Position numbers and translations under genes: made by a program. The notes under the pieces were generated by a model. That model was not told the origin of the DNA, did no database searches, and was given only the letters and a program-made list of their open reading frames with translations. 64,000 nt of DNA from positions 1 through 64,000 of the forward strand of contig DHPY01000098.1 in NCBI GenBank assembly GCA_002411015.1. The letters are read 5' to 3'. Source of the DNA: Armatimonadetes bacterium UBA5352. Its GTDB lineage: Bacteria; Armatimonadota; Zipacnadia; Zipacnadales; UBA5352. Shown here in pieces: positions 33,583 through 41,702 of this stretch. Position 1 is the first letter of the stretch. The number at the start of each line of letters is the position of its first letter.

Positions 33583-34536
33583 ATGGACATCCGCACCGTG
33601 GCAGTCTTCGGCGCATCCGGCAAACTGGGCCGGCACTTCCTCCCGGTGATGCTGGAGCGCGGGATGAACGTGCGGGCACTGGTGCATCGCACGCCGGTGG
33701 AGGCCGAGGGCGTCGAGAGCGTTCAGGGCTCTGTCACCGACGTGGATGCGGTCGCTGAGGTCATCTCCGGCGCCGACGCCATCGTGCAGCTTGCCACCAC
33801 CAAGGAGGACCCCGAGAGCTTCTTCGACGTGTCCGTGAAGGGCACTCTGAACGTGCTGGAGGCCTGCCGGGGCAGGGATATCCAGCAACTCATCCTCCTC
33901 GGCGGCGACGCCGCGTTCGGCATCTGGTTCTACGAGCAGCCGATCCCGATCAACGAGAGCCACCGCCTCATGGCCTATCCGGGCTACTATGCCTTCACGA
34001 AGGTCATGGAGGAGGTCATGGTGGAGCAGTACTCGATCCAGTACGGGATCCCGTACACGATCCAGCGCTGCTCGTGGGTCTTCGAGAAGGACGACCTGCT
34101 CAGGCACTTCTCTCTGCTCGAAAACGTTAACCCCTCGGAGCCGGGGCACGGCTTCGGGCGCGTGCCTGACGAGATCATGGCGCTGGTGGAGGCGGGGGAG
34201 GAGCGCGTGGCCGCCCAGGTGAATGCCGAGGGCGTGCCCTACACCCGCCACATCGTGCACATTGACGACGTCGTGCAGGCATTCGGGCTGATCCTCGGCA
34301 ATCCCGTCGCGGTCGGGGAGAGCTTCAACATCGCGGGACCGGCGGCGTTCAACTACGGCCCGGCCGCCGAGTACCTCTCCGAGCGCACGGCGACGCCGAC
34401 GGCGGACGTGCCTGCACCGGGATACCATTCGTTCGAGATCGACATCAACAAGGCGCGCTGCATGCTCGGCTACCGGCCGGAGAACGACGTCTTCCGGATG
34501 ATCGACCGGGGACTGAAGTGGCGCGCGAGCCAGTAG
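33583..34536 (+). CDS. NAD-dependent epimerase/dehydratase (SDR)
   Basis: The product has 317 residues from the ATG with AGGAGG 9 bp upstream. Extended-SDR motifs: TVAVFGASGKLGRHF (GxxGxxG) and the catalytic YYAFTK (Tyr-x3-Lys) at about residues 135-139. Regions GTLNVLEACRG, VHIDDVVQAFG and GESFNIAGPAAF are classical for nucleotide-sugar or sugar epimerases. The end reads DINKARCMLGYRPENDVF. Expected chemistry is NAD-dependent epimerisation or reduction of a sugar. It heads a plus-strand series that includes the VOC-like, Gfo/Idh and isomerase genes. Confidence 0.88.
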   Translation: MDIRTVAVFGASGKLGRHFLPVMLERGMNVRALVHRTPVEAEGVESVQGSVTDVDAVAEVISGADAIVQLATTKEDPESFFDVSVKGTLNVLEACRGRDIQQLILLGGDAAFGIWFYEQPIPINESHRLMAYPGYYAFTKVMEEVMVEQYSIQYGIPYTIQRCSWVFEKDDLLRHFSLLENVNPSEPGHGFGRVPDEIMALVEAGEERVAAQVNAEGVPYTRHIVHIDDVVQAFGLILGNPVAVGESFNIAGPAAFNYGPAAEYLSERTATPTADVPAPGYHSFEIDINKARCMLGYRPENDVFRMIDRGLKWRASQ

Positions 34537-34564
34537 GACGATCCCACGAAGGTGGAGGAGCACT

Positions 34565-34891
34565 ATGCGCAAGTTCCATCATATGGGTCTGCCGACAGAC
34601 GAGAAGCAGCCGGGCGAGTGGTACGTTGAGGCGACGAGGGTCTGGGTGACGAACCCTGAGGATCACCGCTACATGGTCGAGTTCCTGCGCTATGAGCCGG
34701 ACAGCCCCGTGACCGGCCCGCTGCGCGAGCGGCCGCATATCTGCTTCGAGACCGATGACTACAAGCGCGACATTGAGGGTTGTGAGGTCATCCTCGGCCC
34801 GTTCCGCCCCGACGACACGCGCACGGTGGTCTTCGTCATCCAGGACGGCTGCGTCATGGAGTATATGGAGTACGACACCGCGCGGGCGTAG
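34565..34891 (+). CDS. VOC/glyoxalase-like small protein
   Basis: The product has 108 residues, with GGAGGAG 4-5 bp before the ATG. The sequence (RKFHHMGLPTDEKQPGEWYV, HRYMVEFLRYEPDSP, PHICFETDDYKRDIEG, VVFVIQDGCVMEYMEYD) has the beta-alpha-beta-beta-beta pattern of the vicinal oxygen chelate superfamily. It has His near the start and Glu near the end of each half where metal ligands are expected. A small isomerase or lyase acting on a sugar derivative is plausible; no specific reaction can be assigned. Confidence 0.7.
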   Translation: MRKFHHMGLPTDEKQPGEWYVEATRVWVTNPEDHRYMVEFLRYEPDSPVTGPLRERPHICFETDDYKRDIEGCEVILGPFRPDDTRTVVFVIQDGCVMEYMEYDTARA

Positions 34892-35042
34892 GCGCAGCGG
34901 CTTCGTAAGGGTGCGATCAACCTCTCAGCCGACGAAGGGACGCGTCCGTGCGGCGCAGAAGTGGACGCACCGCGTAGTCGCTCGTGGAAGCCATGAGGCT
35001 CAGCGAGTCTCTGACGGTAGATTGCGTCACAGGAGGACACCC

Positions 35043-36038
35043 ATGCTCAAGATCGCGATCGTCGGGATCGGGAACATCGGCAACACGCACGCGAAGTGCT
35101 ATCAGGACAACCCCAACACAGAGATCGTGGCGATCTGCGACATCATCAAGGAGAAGGCCGACGCCGCCGCCGAGCGCTACGGCGCGAAGGCCTTCTACTC
35201 GATCGCTGACATGGTCGCCAGCGGCATCGAGATAGACGCCGCGAGTATGTGTACGAAGGGCGTGGAGAACGGCGGCGATCACTTCCAGCCGACCATGGAG
35301 CTGCTGGAGGCGGGCATCCCGACGCTCGGCGAGAAGCCCATCTCCAACACGATCCCCGAGGCCCGGAAGATGGTCAAGCTCGCTCGCGAGAAGGGCGTCC
35401 CCTACGGCATCAACCTCAACCACCGCTTCACGCCCTCCGCGATGCGGGCGAAGGAGTGGCTTGAGGAGGGCAGGCTGGGCCAGCTCAACCTCGTGAACAT
35501 GACGATGTGGATCAACAACCCGGTCGAGACCAGCCCGCACTTCCACATCCGCGCGCTGCACCCGCACTCGCTCGACGTCATGCGCTACTTCGCCGGTGAC
35601 TACGCGAAGGCCCAGTGCTTCTTCCGCAAGGGCGCCGGGCGCAAGATCTGGTCGAACCTGCAGGCAAACCTCCTCTTCCGCAACGGAGTCCTCGGGCACC
35701 TGACCGGCAGCTACGACGCGGGCGGCAGCTACGGCCTCGAGACGCTCGAACTGGTCGGCTCCGAGGGCCGCGTGGTCATCAACGAGGCCTGCCAGAAGCT
35801 GTCGTTCTTCCCGCGCCGCTCGAACCAGGTCGAATGCTATGAGCACCTCGGAGGCATGCAGGCCTTCCCGGACACCTTCGCCTCGCGCATCGGCGCCTGG
35901 GTGGATGACCTGCTCAACGGCACTCCGCCCGATGAGATCGACGCCAAGGCGGAGGACGCGCTGAAGGTGCAGCTTGTCATCGAGTCCTGCGTCAAGTCCT
36001 GGGAAGAGAACAAAGTCGTCACGGTGCCGCAGCGTTAG
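35043..36038 (+). CDS. Gfo/Idh/MocA-family oxidoreductase (first of three)
   Basis: The product has 331 residues, with AGGAGG 6 bp before the ATG. The NAD(P)-binding loop is IVGIGNIGNTHAK. The family signature Glu-Lys-Pro is present in LGEKPIS, and the catalytic-region NHRFTP...LHPHSLDVMRYF is intact. These enzymes oxidise or reduce sugars, inositols or pseudosugars. It is clearly paralogous to the enzyme at 39472 through the whole length (for example NLNHRFTP and DVMRYFAGD in both). It starts a second operon segment with the isomerase gene 29 bp downstream. Confidence 0.88.
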   Translation: MLKIAIVGIGNIGNTHAKCYQDNPNTEIVAICDIIKEKADAAAERYGAKAFYSIADMVASGIEIDAASMCTKGVENGGDHFQPTMELLEAGIPTLGEKPISNTIPEARKMVKLAREKGVPYGINLNHRFTPSAMRAKEWLEEGRLGQLNLVNMTMWINNPVETSPHFHIRALHPHSLDVMRYFAGDYAKAQCFFRKGAGRKIWSNLQANLLFRNGVLGHLTGSYDAGGSYGLETLELVGSEGRVVINEACQKLSFFPRRSNQVECYEHLGGMQAFPDTFASRIGAWVDDLLNGTPPDEIDAKAEDALKVQLVIESCVKSWEENKVVTVPQR

Positions 36039-36067
36039 GCCCCGCTGCGAGAGAGCGAGGAACCGCT

Positions 36068-36868
36068 ATGATCAAACTTGGAGCCAATACGGTCCTGTTC
36101 GGCACGCACGACCTCCGCACCGCCATGGAGTGCATCAAGCGCTCCGGCTACGACGCCGCGGAGATCTCGGCATTGCCGGGCATGGCCGATCATCTGCCGC
36201 TGGACAACTGGCGCAGCGTCGCGACCGAGATACGCGCGCTCGTGGAGGAGCTGGAGCTTCCGCTCACCGCGATGGAGGTGGGTACGAACGCGGAGGACAG
36301 GCTGATGCTCGCCTACGAAGCGGGCGCGGAGCTTGGCATCCCCGTGATCAACGTCGGCCCCGGCCGCAAGCCCGATGATCCCGGCGGCCTGCAGGGCCTC
36401 ATCGACCACCTGAACGCCATGGCCGCCAAGGCCGAGGAGTTCGGCGTGATCCTGTGCATGAAGGCGCACGTGAACACCATCGTGGATAGCACGCCGACCA
36501 CGCTCGCGGTGATGGGGGGCGTGACCTCGCCGGCGTTCGGCGTGGACATGGACCCGAGCCACATCCACCGCGCCGGAGAGGTGCCGAAGGAGGCGCTCGC
36601 GCAGGTTGTCTCGCGGGTGAGGCATGTGCACATCCGCGACTGCGTCGGCCTCGGCCCCAGCCCCGGCAGCCCGGAGCAGCAGGCCTGCGGGCGCGGTGAG
36701 ATCGACCTGATGGGCTACTGCCAGGTGCTCGTGAACGCAGGCTGGGAGGGCCCGGTGAACCTCGAGATCATCGGCGCGAAGGAGTATGAGCTCACGCACC
36801 AGGCGATCATCGCGGCCGAGAGCTACGGCTACCTCAACGCCTGCATGAAGGCTGTCGGCGGGAGGTAG
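36068..36868 (+). CDS. Sugar phosphate isomerase/epimerase (AP endonuclease 2-like TIM barrel)
   Basis: The product has 266 residues in the xylose isomerase-like TIM-barrel family. Visible strand-end motifs include MIKLGANTVLFG, YDAAEISALPGM, VINVGPGRKP, FGVDMDPSHIHRAG (metal Asp/His), RHVHIRDCVG and GPVNLEIIGAKE (Glu). The metal ligands expected for an epimerase are therefore present. It is usually paired with Gfo/Idh dehydrogenases in inositol and rare-sugar catabolism, as here, with one upstream and another 5 bp downstream. Confidence 0.85.
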   Translation: MIKLGANTVLFGTHDLRTAMECIKRSGYDAAEISALPGMADHLPLDNWRSVATEIRALVEELELPLTAMEVGTNAEDRLMLAYEAGAELGIPVINVGPGRKPDDPGGLQGLIDHLNAMAAKAEEFGVILCMKAHVNTIVDSTPTTLAVMGGVTSPAFGVDMDPSHIHRAGEVPKEALAQVVSRVRHVHIRDCVGLGPSPGSPEQQACGRGEIDLMGYCQVLVNAGWEGPVNLEIIGAKEYELTHQAIIAAESYGYLNACMKAVGGR

Positions 36869-36873
36869 TTCCT

Positions 36874-37935
36874 ATGGCAATCGGTGTCGGCATCCTCGGC
36901 TTCGCGCACGGTCATGTCAACTCATACTGCACCCGCTGGCGCGATGAGCCGGAGCTTGGCGTGCGTGTGCTCGCGGGCTGGGATCACGATCCCCAGCGGA
37001 GAGAGGCCTCCGCCGGGCAGTTCGGCATCGAAGCGGTAGACAGCGTTTCAGACCTGCTCGCGCGCGATGATACCGCGGCAGTGGTGATCGGCGCTGAGAC
37101 CTCGCGCCACGCTGAGCTGGTCGAGCAGTCGGCCGCCGCGGGCAAGGCGATCATCGTGCAGAAGCCGCTTGCGCTGACGATGGCCGAGGCTGACCGAATC
37201 GTGAACGCTGTCAATGCGCACGGCGTCCCGTTCACGGTTGCCTGGCAGATGCGAGTGGATCCGCAGAACCTTCAGATCCGCGAGGTGCTGCAGAGCGGCA
37301 CCCTCGGGCGCTGGTTCATGCTGCGACGGCGTCACGGGCTGAGCATGTGCCTCAACGATGCCTTCGCGGACTCATGGCACGTTGATCCCGCGCAGAACCG
37401 GGACATCTGGGCCGATGATGCCGCGCACCCGATCGACTTCATCCACTGGCTCCTCGGCGAGCCCGAGGCGGTCACGGCTGAGATCAAGAGCCTTCACAAC
37501 CCGCGCATGCCCAACGACAACGGCATCGCGATCTACCACTACCCGGGCGGGCCGCTCGTCGAGGTCTGCTGCTCGTTCACCACGCGCGCGGCCGAGAACA
37601 CCATCGAGATCATCGCCGAGAACGGGACACTGGTGCAGAACTACGGTGATGCCCCGAGCGCGGCGACTCCCCGCGAGGAGGGCGCCTGCGGCCTCAAGTG
37701 GTTCCTCGCAGATCGCTGTGAGTGGGTCTGCAGCGAGATCCCCAGCCCCACTTCTCAGGGCGTCCGAATCTCGGCGCTGGCCGGCCCGCTCGCCGAGTTC
37801 CTGCGCGGCGAGCGCCCGCCGCTCGCCACTGCCGAGGATGCCCGCACTTCGCTGCGCATGGTGCTGGCCTGCTACGTCTCTACACGTGAGGGCCGGCGCG
37901 TCCGGCTCGACGATCCCGCTATTGACTCACTCTGA
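36874..37935 (+). CDS. Gfo/Idh/MocA-family oxidoreductase (second; QKP variant)
   Basis: The product has 353 residues. The cofactor loop GILGFAHGHVNSY is present. The usual Glu-Lys-Pro reads IVQKPLAL, with Gln for Glu. The substrate region contains IDFIHWLLGEPEAV (Asp/His) and YHYPGGPLVEV. It is only distantly similar to the other two family members in this region. It lies 5 bp after the isomerase gene, indicating co-transcription. The substrate is unknown; the Gln substitution need not abolish activity because the Lys is retained. Confidence 0.85.
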   Translation: MAIGVGILGFAHGHVNSYCTRWRDEPELGVRVLAGWDHDPQRREASAGQFGIEAVDSVSDLLARDDTAAVVIGAETSRHAELVEQSAAAGKAIIVQKPLALTMAEADRIVNAVNAHGVPFTVAWQMRVDPQNLQIREVLQSGTLGRWFMLRRRHGLSMCLNDAFADSWHVDPAQNRDIWADDAAHPIDFIHWLLGEPEAVTAEIKSLHNPRMPNDNGIAIYHYPGGPLVEVCCSFTTRAAENTIEIIAENGTLVQNYGDAPSAATPREEGACGLKWFLADRCEWVCSEIPSPTSQGVRISALAGPLAEFLRGERPPLATAEDARTSLRMVLACYVSTREGRRVRLDDPAIDSL

Positions 37936-38000
37936 ATCCGCACTGTCACGGTCTGCTATCGCCGGCGGCCTCACCCGCTGACCGGCAAGGAGGAAGGAAG

Positions 38001-39455
38001 ATGGCTCCACGGACGAAGAAGCAGCGCCCGAACATCCTGCTCATCGCGATCGACTCGCTCCTGTCAACGCATATGAGCTGCTACGGCTACCGTCGGCTGA
38101 CCACACCGCACATGGACCGCTTCGCCGAGGGCGGCACGCTCTTTGAGAACTACTTCTCGCCACACGTGCCCACTACGTCGGGCTACGCGTCCATGCTCAC
38201 CGGGCGCGACTGCTTCGGCACCGGCTGTGTGGCGCTGCGGCACCAGGGCCCGCTCCGCGGGACCGTGAAGACGCTGCCGGAGATCCTCGCGAACGAGGGC
38301 TACGAGAGCACCTGCATCGGCACTCTTCCGGAGATCCTGCGCAAGGTCGGCTACGAGAGCACCTGCGTGGGCTTCACGGGCAACCCGGCCTCCCGCGGCT
38401 TCGACAACTATCTCAACTACGAGGGCTGGGGCGCCGCCGAGGACGGCCGCGCGCACAAGGCCGAGAGCCTCAACAAGGTCGCGATCCCGGAAATGGAACG
38501 GCTCGCGAAGAACGAGCGCCCGTGGATGATGATGCTGCGCCACATGGACCCGCACTCGCCTTACCTCCCGCCGGGCCAGTTTGAGCGCATGTTCTACCAT
38601 GGGAACGAGTTCAGTAAGCGCAACAAGTCGATGAAGCCGGTCTTCGACTTCGCGCCCTTCGCGGACTACTTCCTGAGCTGGATGCCGCCCGGGGTCACCG
38701 ATAAGGACTACGTCATCGCGCAGTACGACGGCGCGGTGGCCTACATGGACTCCTGCATCCAGGTCATCTTCCAGGCGCTCGAGAGCATGGGCATTCTCGA
38801 TGACACCATCGTGGTCATCAACTCCGACCACGGAGAGACCCTCTACGACCACGACTGCTACTTCGATCACCACGGCATCTACGACAACACGCTGCGCGTC
38901 CCGCTGATCATCCGCTACCCGAAGTCCGTGCCTGCGGGCCTGCGCGTGCCGGGCTACACGCAGCACAAGGACCTCGTGCCGACGCTGCTTGAGCTTGCGG
39001 AGATCAAGACGCGTACGGAGTTCGACGGCCGCTCGCAGATGGCGCTGGTGCGCGGCGAGGAGGCGAACCTCGACTCTGAGTTCTACATCACCGAGTGCAC
39101 CTGGATGCGCAAGCACGGCTGGCGCACTCCCGAGTGGAAGCTTATCGTGGCGCTCGAGCCCGACTTCCACTACAAGCCGCCGGTGGAGCTCTACAACCTG
39201 ATGGCCGACCCGGAGGAGAACAACAACCTCGCCGACGAGGAGCCGGAGGTTGTCGAGTTCCTGCGCGCTCGGATGGAGGCCTTTATCGCGCGCCGCGAGC
39301 AGGAGCTTAACGTCACCAACCCGATGTACACGCAGGAGGCCTGGCACGGGCATCCGGAGGTCGGCCCTGCCTTCACCAGCAGCGAGCAGGCCTACAACAC
39401 CCTACACATCGGCGACCGCAACCAGGCCGCGAAGCTGCAGGCGAAGTCGCACTGA
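38001..39455 (+). CDS. Sulfatase-fold protein with Thr at the nucleophile position
   Basis: The product has 484 residues, with AAGGAGG upstream of the ATG. It follows the alkaline phosphatase/sulfatase fold: ILLIAIDSLLSTHMSCYGY (metal Asp), MLRHMDPHSPYLPP (His), INSDHGETLYDHD (Asp-His) and YNLMADPEENNNL. At the formylglycine site the sequence is VPTTSGYASMLTG where sulfatases have C/S-x-P-S-R, so a modified Cys or Ser is impossible there. The aligned residue is Thr, as in LTA synthase-like phosphotransferases or phosphodiesterases. Residues about 91-124 include a tandemly duplicated 17-residue unit. Annotation as an active sulfatase is doubtful; phosphate or phosphonate ester hydrolysis is an alternative. 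Confidence 0.82.
   Translation: MAPRTKKQRPNILLIAIDSLLSTHMSCYGYRRLTTPHMDRFAEGGTLFENYFSPHVPTTSGYASMLTGRDCFGTGCVALRHQGPLRGTVKTLPEILANEGYESTCIGTLPEILRKVGYESTCVGFTGNPASRGFDNYLNYEGWGAAEDGRAHKAESLNKVAIPEMERLAKNERPWMMMLRHMDPHSPYLPPGQFERMFYHGNEFSKRNKSMKPVFDFAPFADYFLSWMPPGVTDKDYVIAQYDGAVAYMDSCIQVIFQALESMGILDDTIVVINSDHGETLYDHDCYFDHHGIYDNTLRVPLIIRYPKSVPAGLRVPGYTQHKDLVPTLLELAEIKTRTEFDGRSQMALVRGEEANLDSEFYITECTWMRKHGWRTPEWKLIVALEPDFHYKPPVELYNLMADPEENNNLADEEPEVVEFLRARMEAFIARREQELNVTNPMYTQEAWHGHPEVGPAFTSSEQAYNTLHIGDRNQAAKLQAKSH
38271..38372 (+). repeat. 51-bp imperfect tandem duplication inside the sulfatase-fold gene
   Basis: Copy 1 (38271-38321) and copy 2 (38322-38372) encode TLPEILANEGYESTCIG and TLPEILRKVGYESTCVG. 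Family members normally have one such helix-strand unit before the GF..NPASRGF segment, so this looks like an in-frame duplication. Confidence 0.85.
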
Positions 39456-39471
39456 TGGGAGCATCGAGATC

Positions 39472-40464
39472 ATGCTTAGAGTAGCCGTGATCGGTTGCGG
39501 GCCCATCGGCAACCGGCACGCAGACATATACGCGGCCGATCCGCTCAGCGAACTGGTGGCGGTCTGCGACATCCAGCCCGAGCGCGCGGATGCCGCTGCC
39601 GCGCGGCTCGGTGTGCAGGCGTTCTACGACGCGCAGCAGATGCTCGACGCGGTGGCGCCGGACCTGTGTAGCGTGGCGACCGGCGGCGTCGAGTACGGCA
39701 GCGATCACTACGAGCCGACGATGCGGGCGCTCGCCGCGGGCTGCCACGTGCTCTGCGAGAAGCCGATCTGCAACGAGATCGCGCCCGCCGAGGAGATGGT
39801 GGCGCTCGCGCGCGAGAAGGGCCTGTGCTTCGGCGTGGACCTCAACCATCGCTTCACCCCGGCCGCGCGCCTGGCCCGCAAGTGGGTGGACGAAGGGCGC
39901 ATCGGCCACCAGCTCTTCGTGAACATGGCGATGTGGATCGGCAACCCGCGGGAGAGTTCGCCGTGGTTCATGGTGAAGGCGCTCAACCCGCACACTGTGG
40001 ATGTCATGCGTTACTTCGCGGGCGACATCGAGGCCGTCCACGCCTTCGCGACGAAAGCCCCAGGGCGGAGCATCTGGTCCACGATGCAGATGAACGTGCG
40101 CTTCACCAGTGGCGCCGTGGGTAACCTCACCGCGAGCTACGACATCGAGCGCGGCCACCCGATGGAGCGCTGCGAGGTCGCGGGCGTGGCGGGGCGCTTT
40201 GTGCTCGAGGACATGTGGCGCGAGGCCACCCTCTACCCGGCGGGCGACCCGCAGAAGCTCGTCTACACCAACCCTGTCTTCGGCGGCTACCGCGATTTCG
40301 TGGATACGTTCATCGACCGCATCCGCACCTTCACCCGCCAGGTCTCCGAGGGCGTGGCGCCGGCGGGGATAGACGGCTCAGGCGCCGATGGCCTGGCCGC
40401 GCAGAAGGTGCTCGCGGCGGCCATCGAATCCATCCAGAACGAATCCGTCGTCTACGTGCGCTGA
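39472..40464 (+). CDS. Gfo/Idh/MocA-family oxidoreductase (third; paralogue of the first)
   Basis: The product has 330 residues with start MLRVAVIGCGPIGNRHAD. The signature is CEKPICNE and the catalytic region reads VDLNHRFTP...LNPHTVDVMRYFAGD. It shares blocks with the enzyme at 35043 along its whole length, so the two arose by duplication and probably act on related substrates or sequential steps. Together with the sulfatase-fold gene 16 bp upstream it suggests processing of a charged sugar. Confidence 0.88.
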   Translation: MLRVAVIGCGPIGNRHADIYAADPLSELVAVCDIQPERADAAAARLGVQAFYDAQQMLDAVAPDLCSVATGGVEYGSDHYEPTMRALAAGCHVLCEKPICNEIAPAEEMVALAREKGLCFGVDLNHRFTPAARLARKWVDEGRIGHQLFVNMAMWIGNPRESSPWFMVKALNPHTVDVMRYFAGDIEAVHAFATKAPGRSIWSTMQMNVRFTSGAVGNLTASYDIERGHPMERCEVAGVAGRFVLEDMWREATLYPAGDPQKLVYTNPVFGGYRDFVDTFIDRIRTFTRQVSEGVAPAGIDGSGADGLAAQKVLAAAIESIQNESVVYVR

Positions 40465-40496
40465 AGGCAGCGCGTGTGGCTTCTGAAGGTGAGGTC

Positions 40497-40721
40497 ATGG
40501 CAAAGAAGACGCCCGACAGGCACACGCTGACGATCCCGAGTCTGCTCCACGAGCAACTTGAGGAGATGGTCAAGGAGACTGAGTTCGAGTCAGTCGAGGA
40601 CTTCGTGGTCTTTGTGCTGCGTGACGTCGTGGCCGGACGCAAGCGGTCCAGCGGCACGGAGTACTCAGCCGATGAGGTTGAGCGCGTGAAGGACCGGCTG
40701 CGCTCGCTCGGCTATCTGTAG
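40497..40721 (+). CDS. Ribbon-helix-helix-like small protein
   Basis: The product has 74 residues, with GAAGGTGAGG upstream. It begins MAKKTPDRHTLTIPSLLHEQ, a basic start and short beta strand, then two helices (LHEQLEEMVKETEFESVEDF, VVFVLRDVVAGRK). This is the CopG/RHH arrangement for DNA binding or for a small toxin-antitoxin regulator. No toxin gene accompanies it. It is the last plus-strand gene of the sugar island, followed by a strong stem-loop, so it may regulate the island. Confidence 0.65.
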   Translation: MAKKTPDRHTLTIPSLLHEQLEEMVKETEFESVEDFVVFVLRDVVAGRKRSSGTEYSADEVERVKDRLRSLGYL

Positions 40722-40790
40722 CTTTCGCGTTCATCCATCCACTCGGCTGCAGCGGGATGAGTCTTCCGTAATGGGGGAGGCAGGAATCGG

Positions 40791-40820
40791 GACAGGCGCG
40801 GCGTCTCCGCCGCGCCTGTC
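40791..40820. terminator. Stem-loop terminator between convergent genes
   Basis: A perfect 13-bp inverted repeat, GACAGGCGCGGCG and CGCCGCGCCTGTC, encloses a TCTC loop. It lies between the RHH gene (plus) and the prepilin gene (minus). There is no U tract, so it may serve both directions. Confidence 0.7.
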
Positions 40821-40847
40821 TCAGGACGAACGCAGAGCGCGTGTCAA

Positions 40848-41555
40848 CTACAGCGTATCGAAGTAGGTGTTGGTCCCGTTGTTGTAGAGAGAGTTGTAGG
40901 TGAACGCCTTGGCGTGGCCATCCACCATGCAGGCATTGCCCATCCCGTTGTGGCGGGCAACGAAGTTGAAGCCCGGGCGGCCGCCCATGGCTTCGGTGTC
41001 CCAGTAGGAGTTGTCGCAACCTGCAGGCCAGCCATCGTTTTTCGAACACGGTGTGTTGAAGCCCGGGGCGTATGACGGGTAGTAGAGCCTCCCCCGACCC
41101 CAGCTATCGGCGCAGGTGTCGGCCACGAGCACACACTCAGCCGGCGACTTGATCGCCGCGAGCTTCAGCGGGTTGCTGAGAGGGAAGATCATGAAGTTCC
41201 ACCCGTAGCTCATCTCACCGAGTGGAGCAGGGTCGCCATTGGAGAGAACCGAAGTCTTGCGCGCCGCGCTCGGGCAGTCCCAGACGCCGACGTTCTTGAT
41301 GTACGGATGGATCACGGTGATGATGCTGCCCGTGATGTTGGAGCTTGAGTCCCTGAAGTAGTGGAGGGGCAGGCGCTCGTCGTAGTCCTGGATGTACATC
41401 TGCATCCCAAGGCCGATCTGCTTCACGTTCGAGAGACAGGTCGTCTGGCGTGCTTTCTCGCGGGCACGGGCGAAGACAGGGAACAGGATCGCCGCCAGGA
41501 TGGCGATGATCGCGATCACGACCAACAGCTCGATCAGGGTGAAGCCACGTCGCAT
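40848..41555 (-). CDS. Type IV pilin-like/H-x9-DG secreted protein
   Basis: The product has 235 residues from the ATG with GGAGGAG 8 bp upstream. It opens with a class III prepilin cleavage site and helix (MRRGFTLIELLVVIAIIAI), cleaved by prepilin peptidase before Phe. The following FPVFARAREKARQTTCLSN is the hallmark of the group expanded in Armatimonadota. The C-terminus carries the ARHNGMGNACMVDGHAKAF motif (H-x9-DG). These proteins are thought to be surface or pseudopilus components. A -10-like TAGAAT (minus strand, 41601-41596) precedes the gene. Confidence 0.9.
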   Translation of the reverse strand: MRRGFTLIELLVVIAIIAILAAILFPVFARAREKARQTTCLSNVKQIGLGMQMYIQDYDERLPLHYFRDSSSNITGSIITVIHPYIKNVGVWDCPSAARKTSVLSNGDPAPLGEMSYGWNFMIFPLSNPLKLAAIKSPAECVLVADTCADSWGRGRLYYPSYAPGFNTPCSKNDGWPAGCDNSYWDTEAMGGRPGFNFVARHNGMGNACMVDGHAKAFTYNSLYNNGTNTYFDTL

Positions 41556-41702
41556 TTCGGTCGCTCCTCCTCCGTAGTTGATGCGGCATCTCCACATTCT
41601 AACACGCTGCACGCCATACCTTCTTAATATTTCATCTTTCTACAATCGCACACTGTGATCCGCTGAAGACTCAGGTCCCTCGCTACATGGATCGGAGCGC
41701 CA

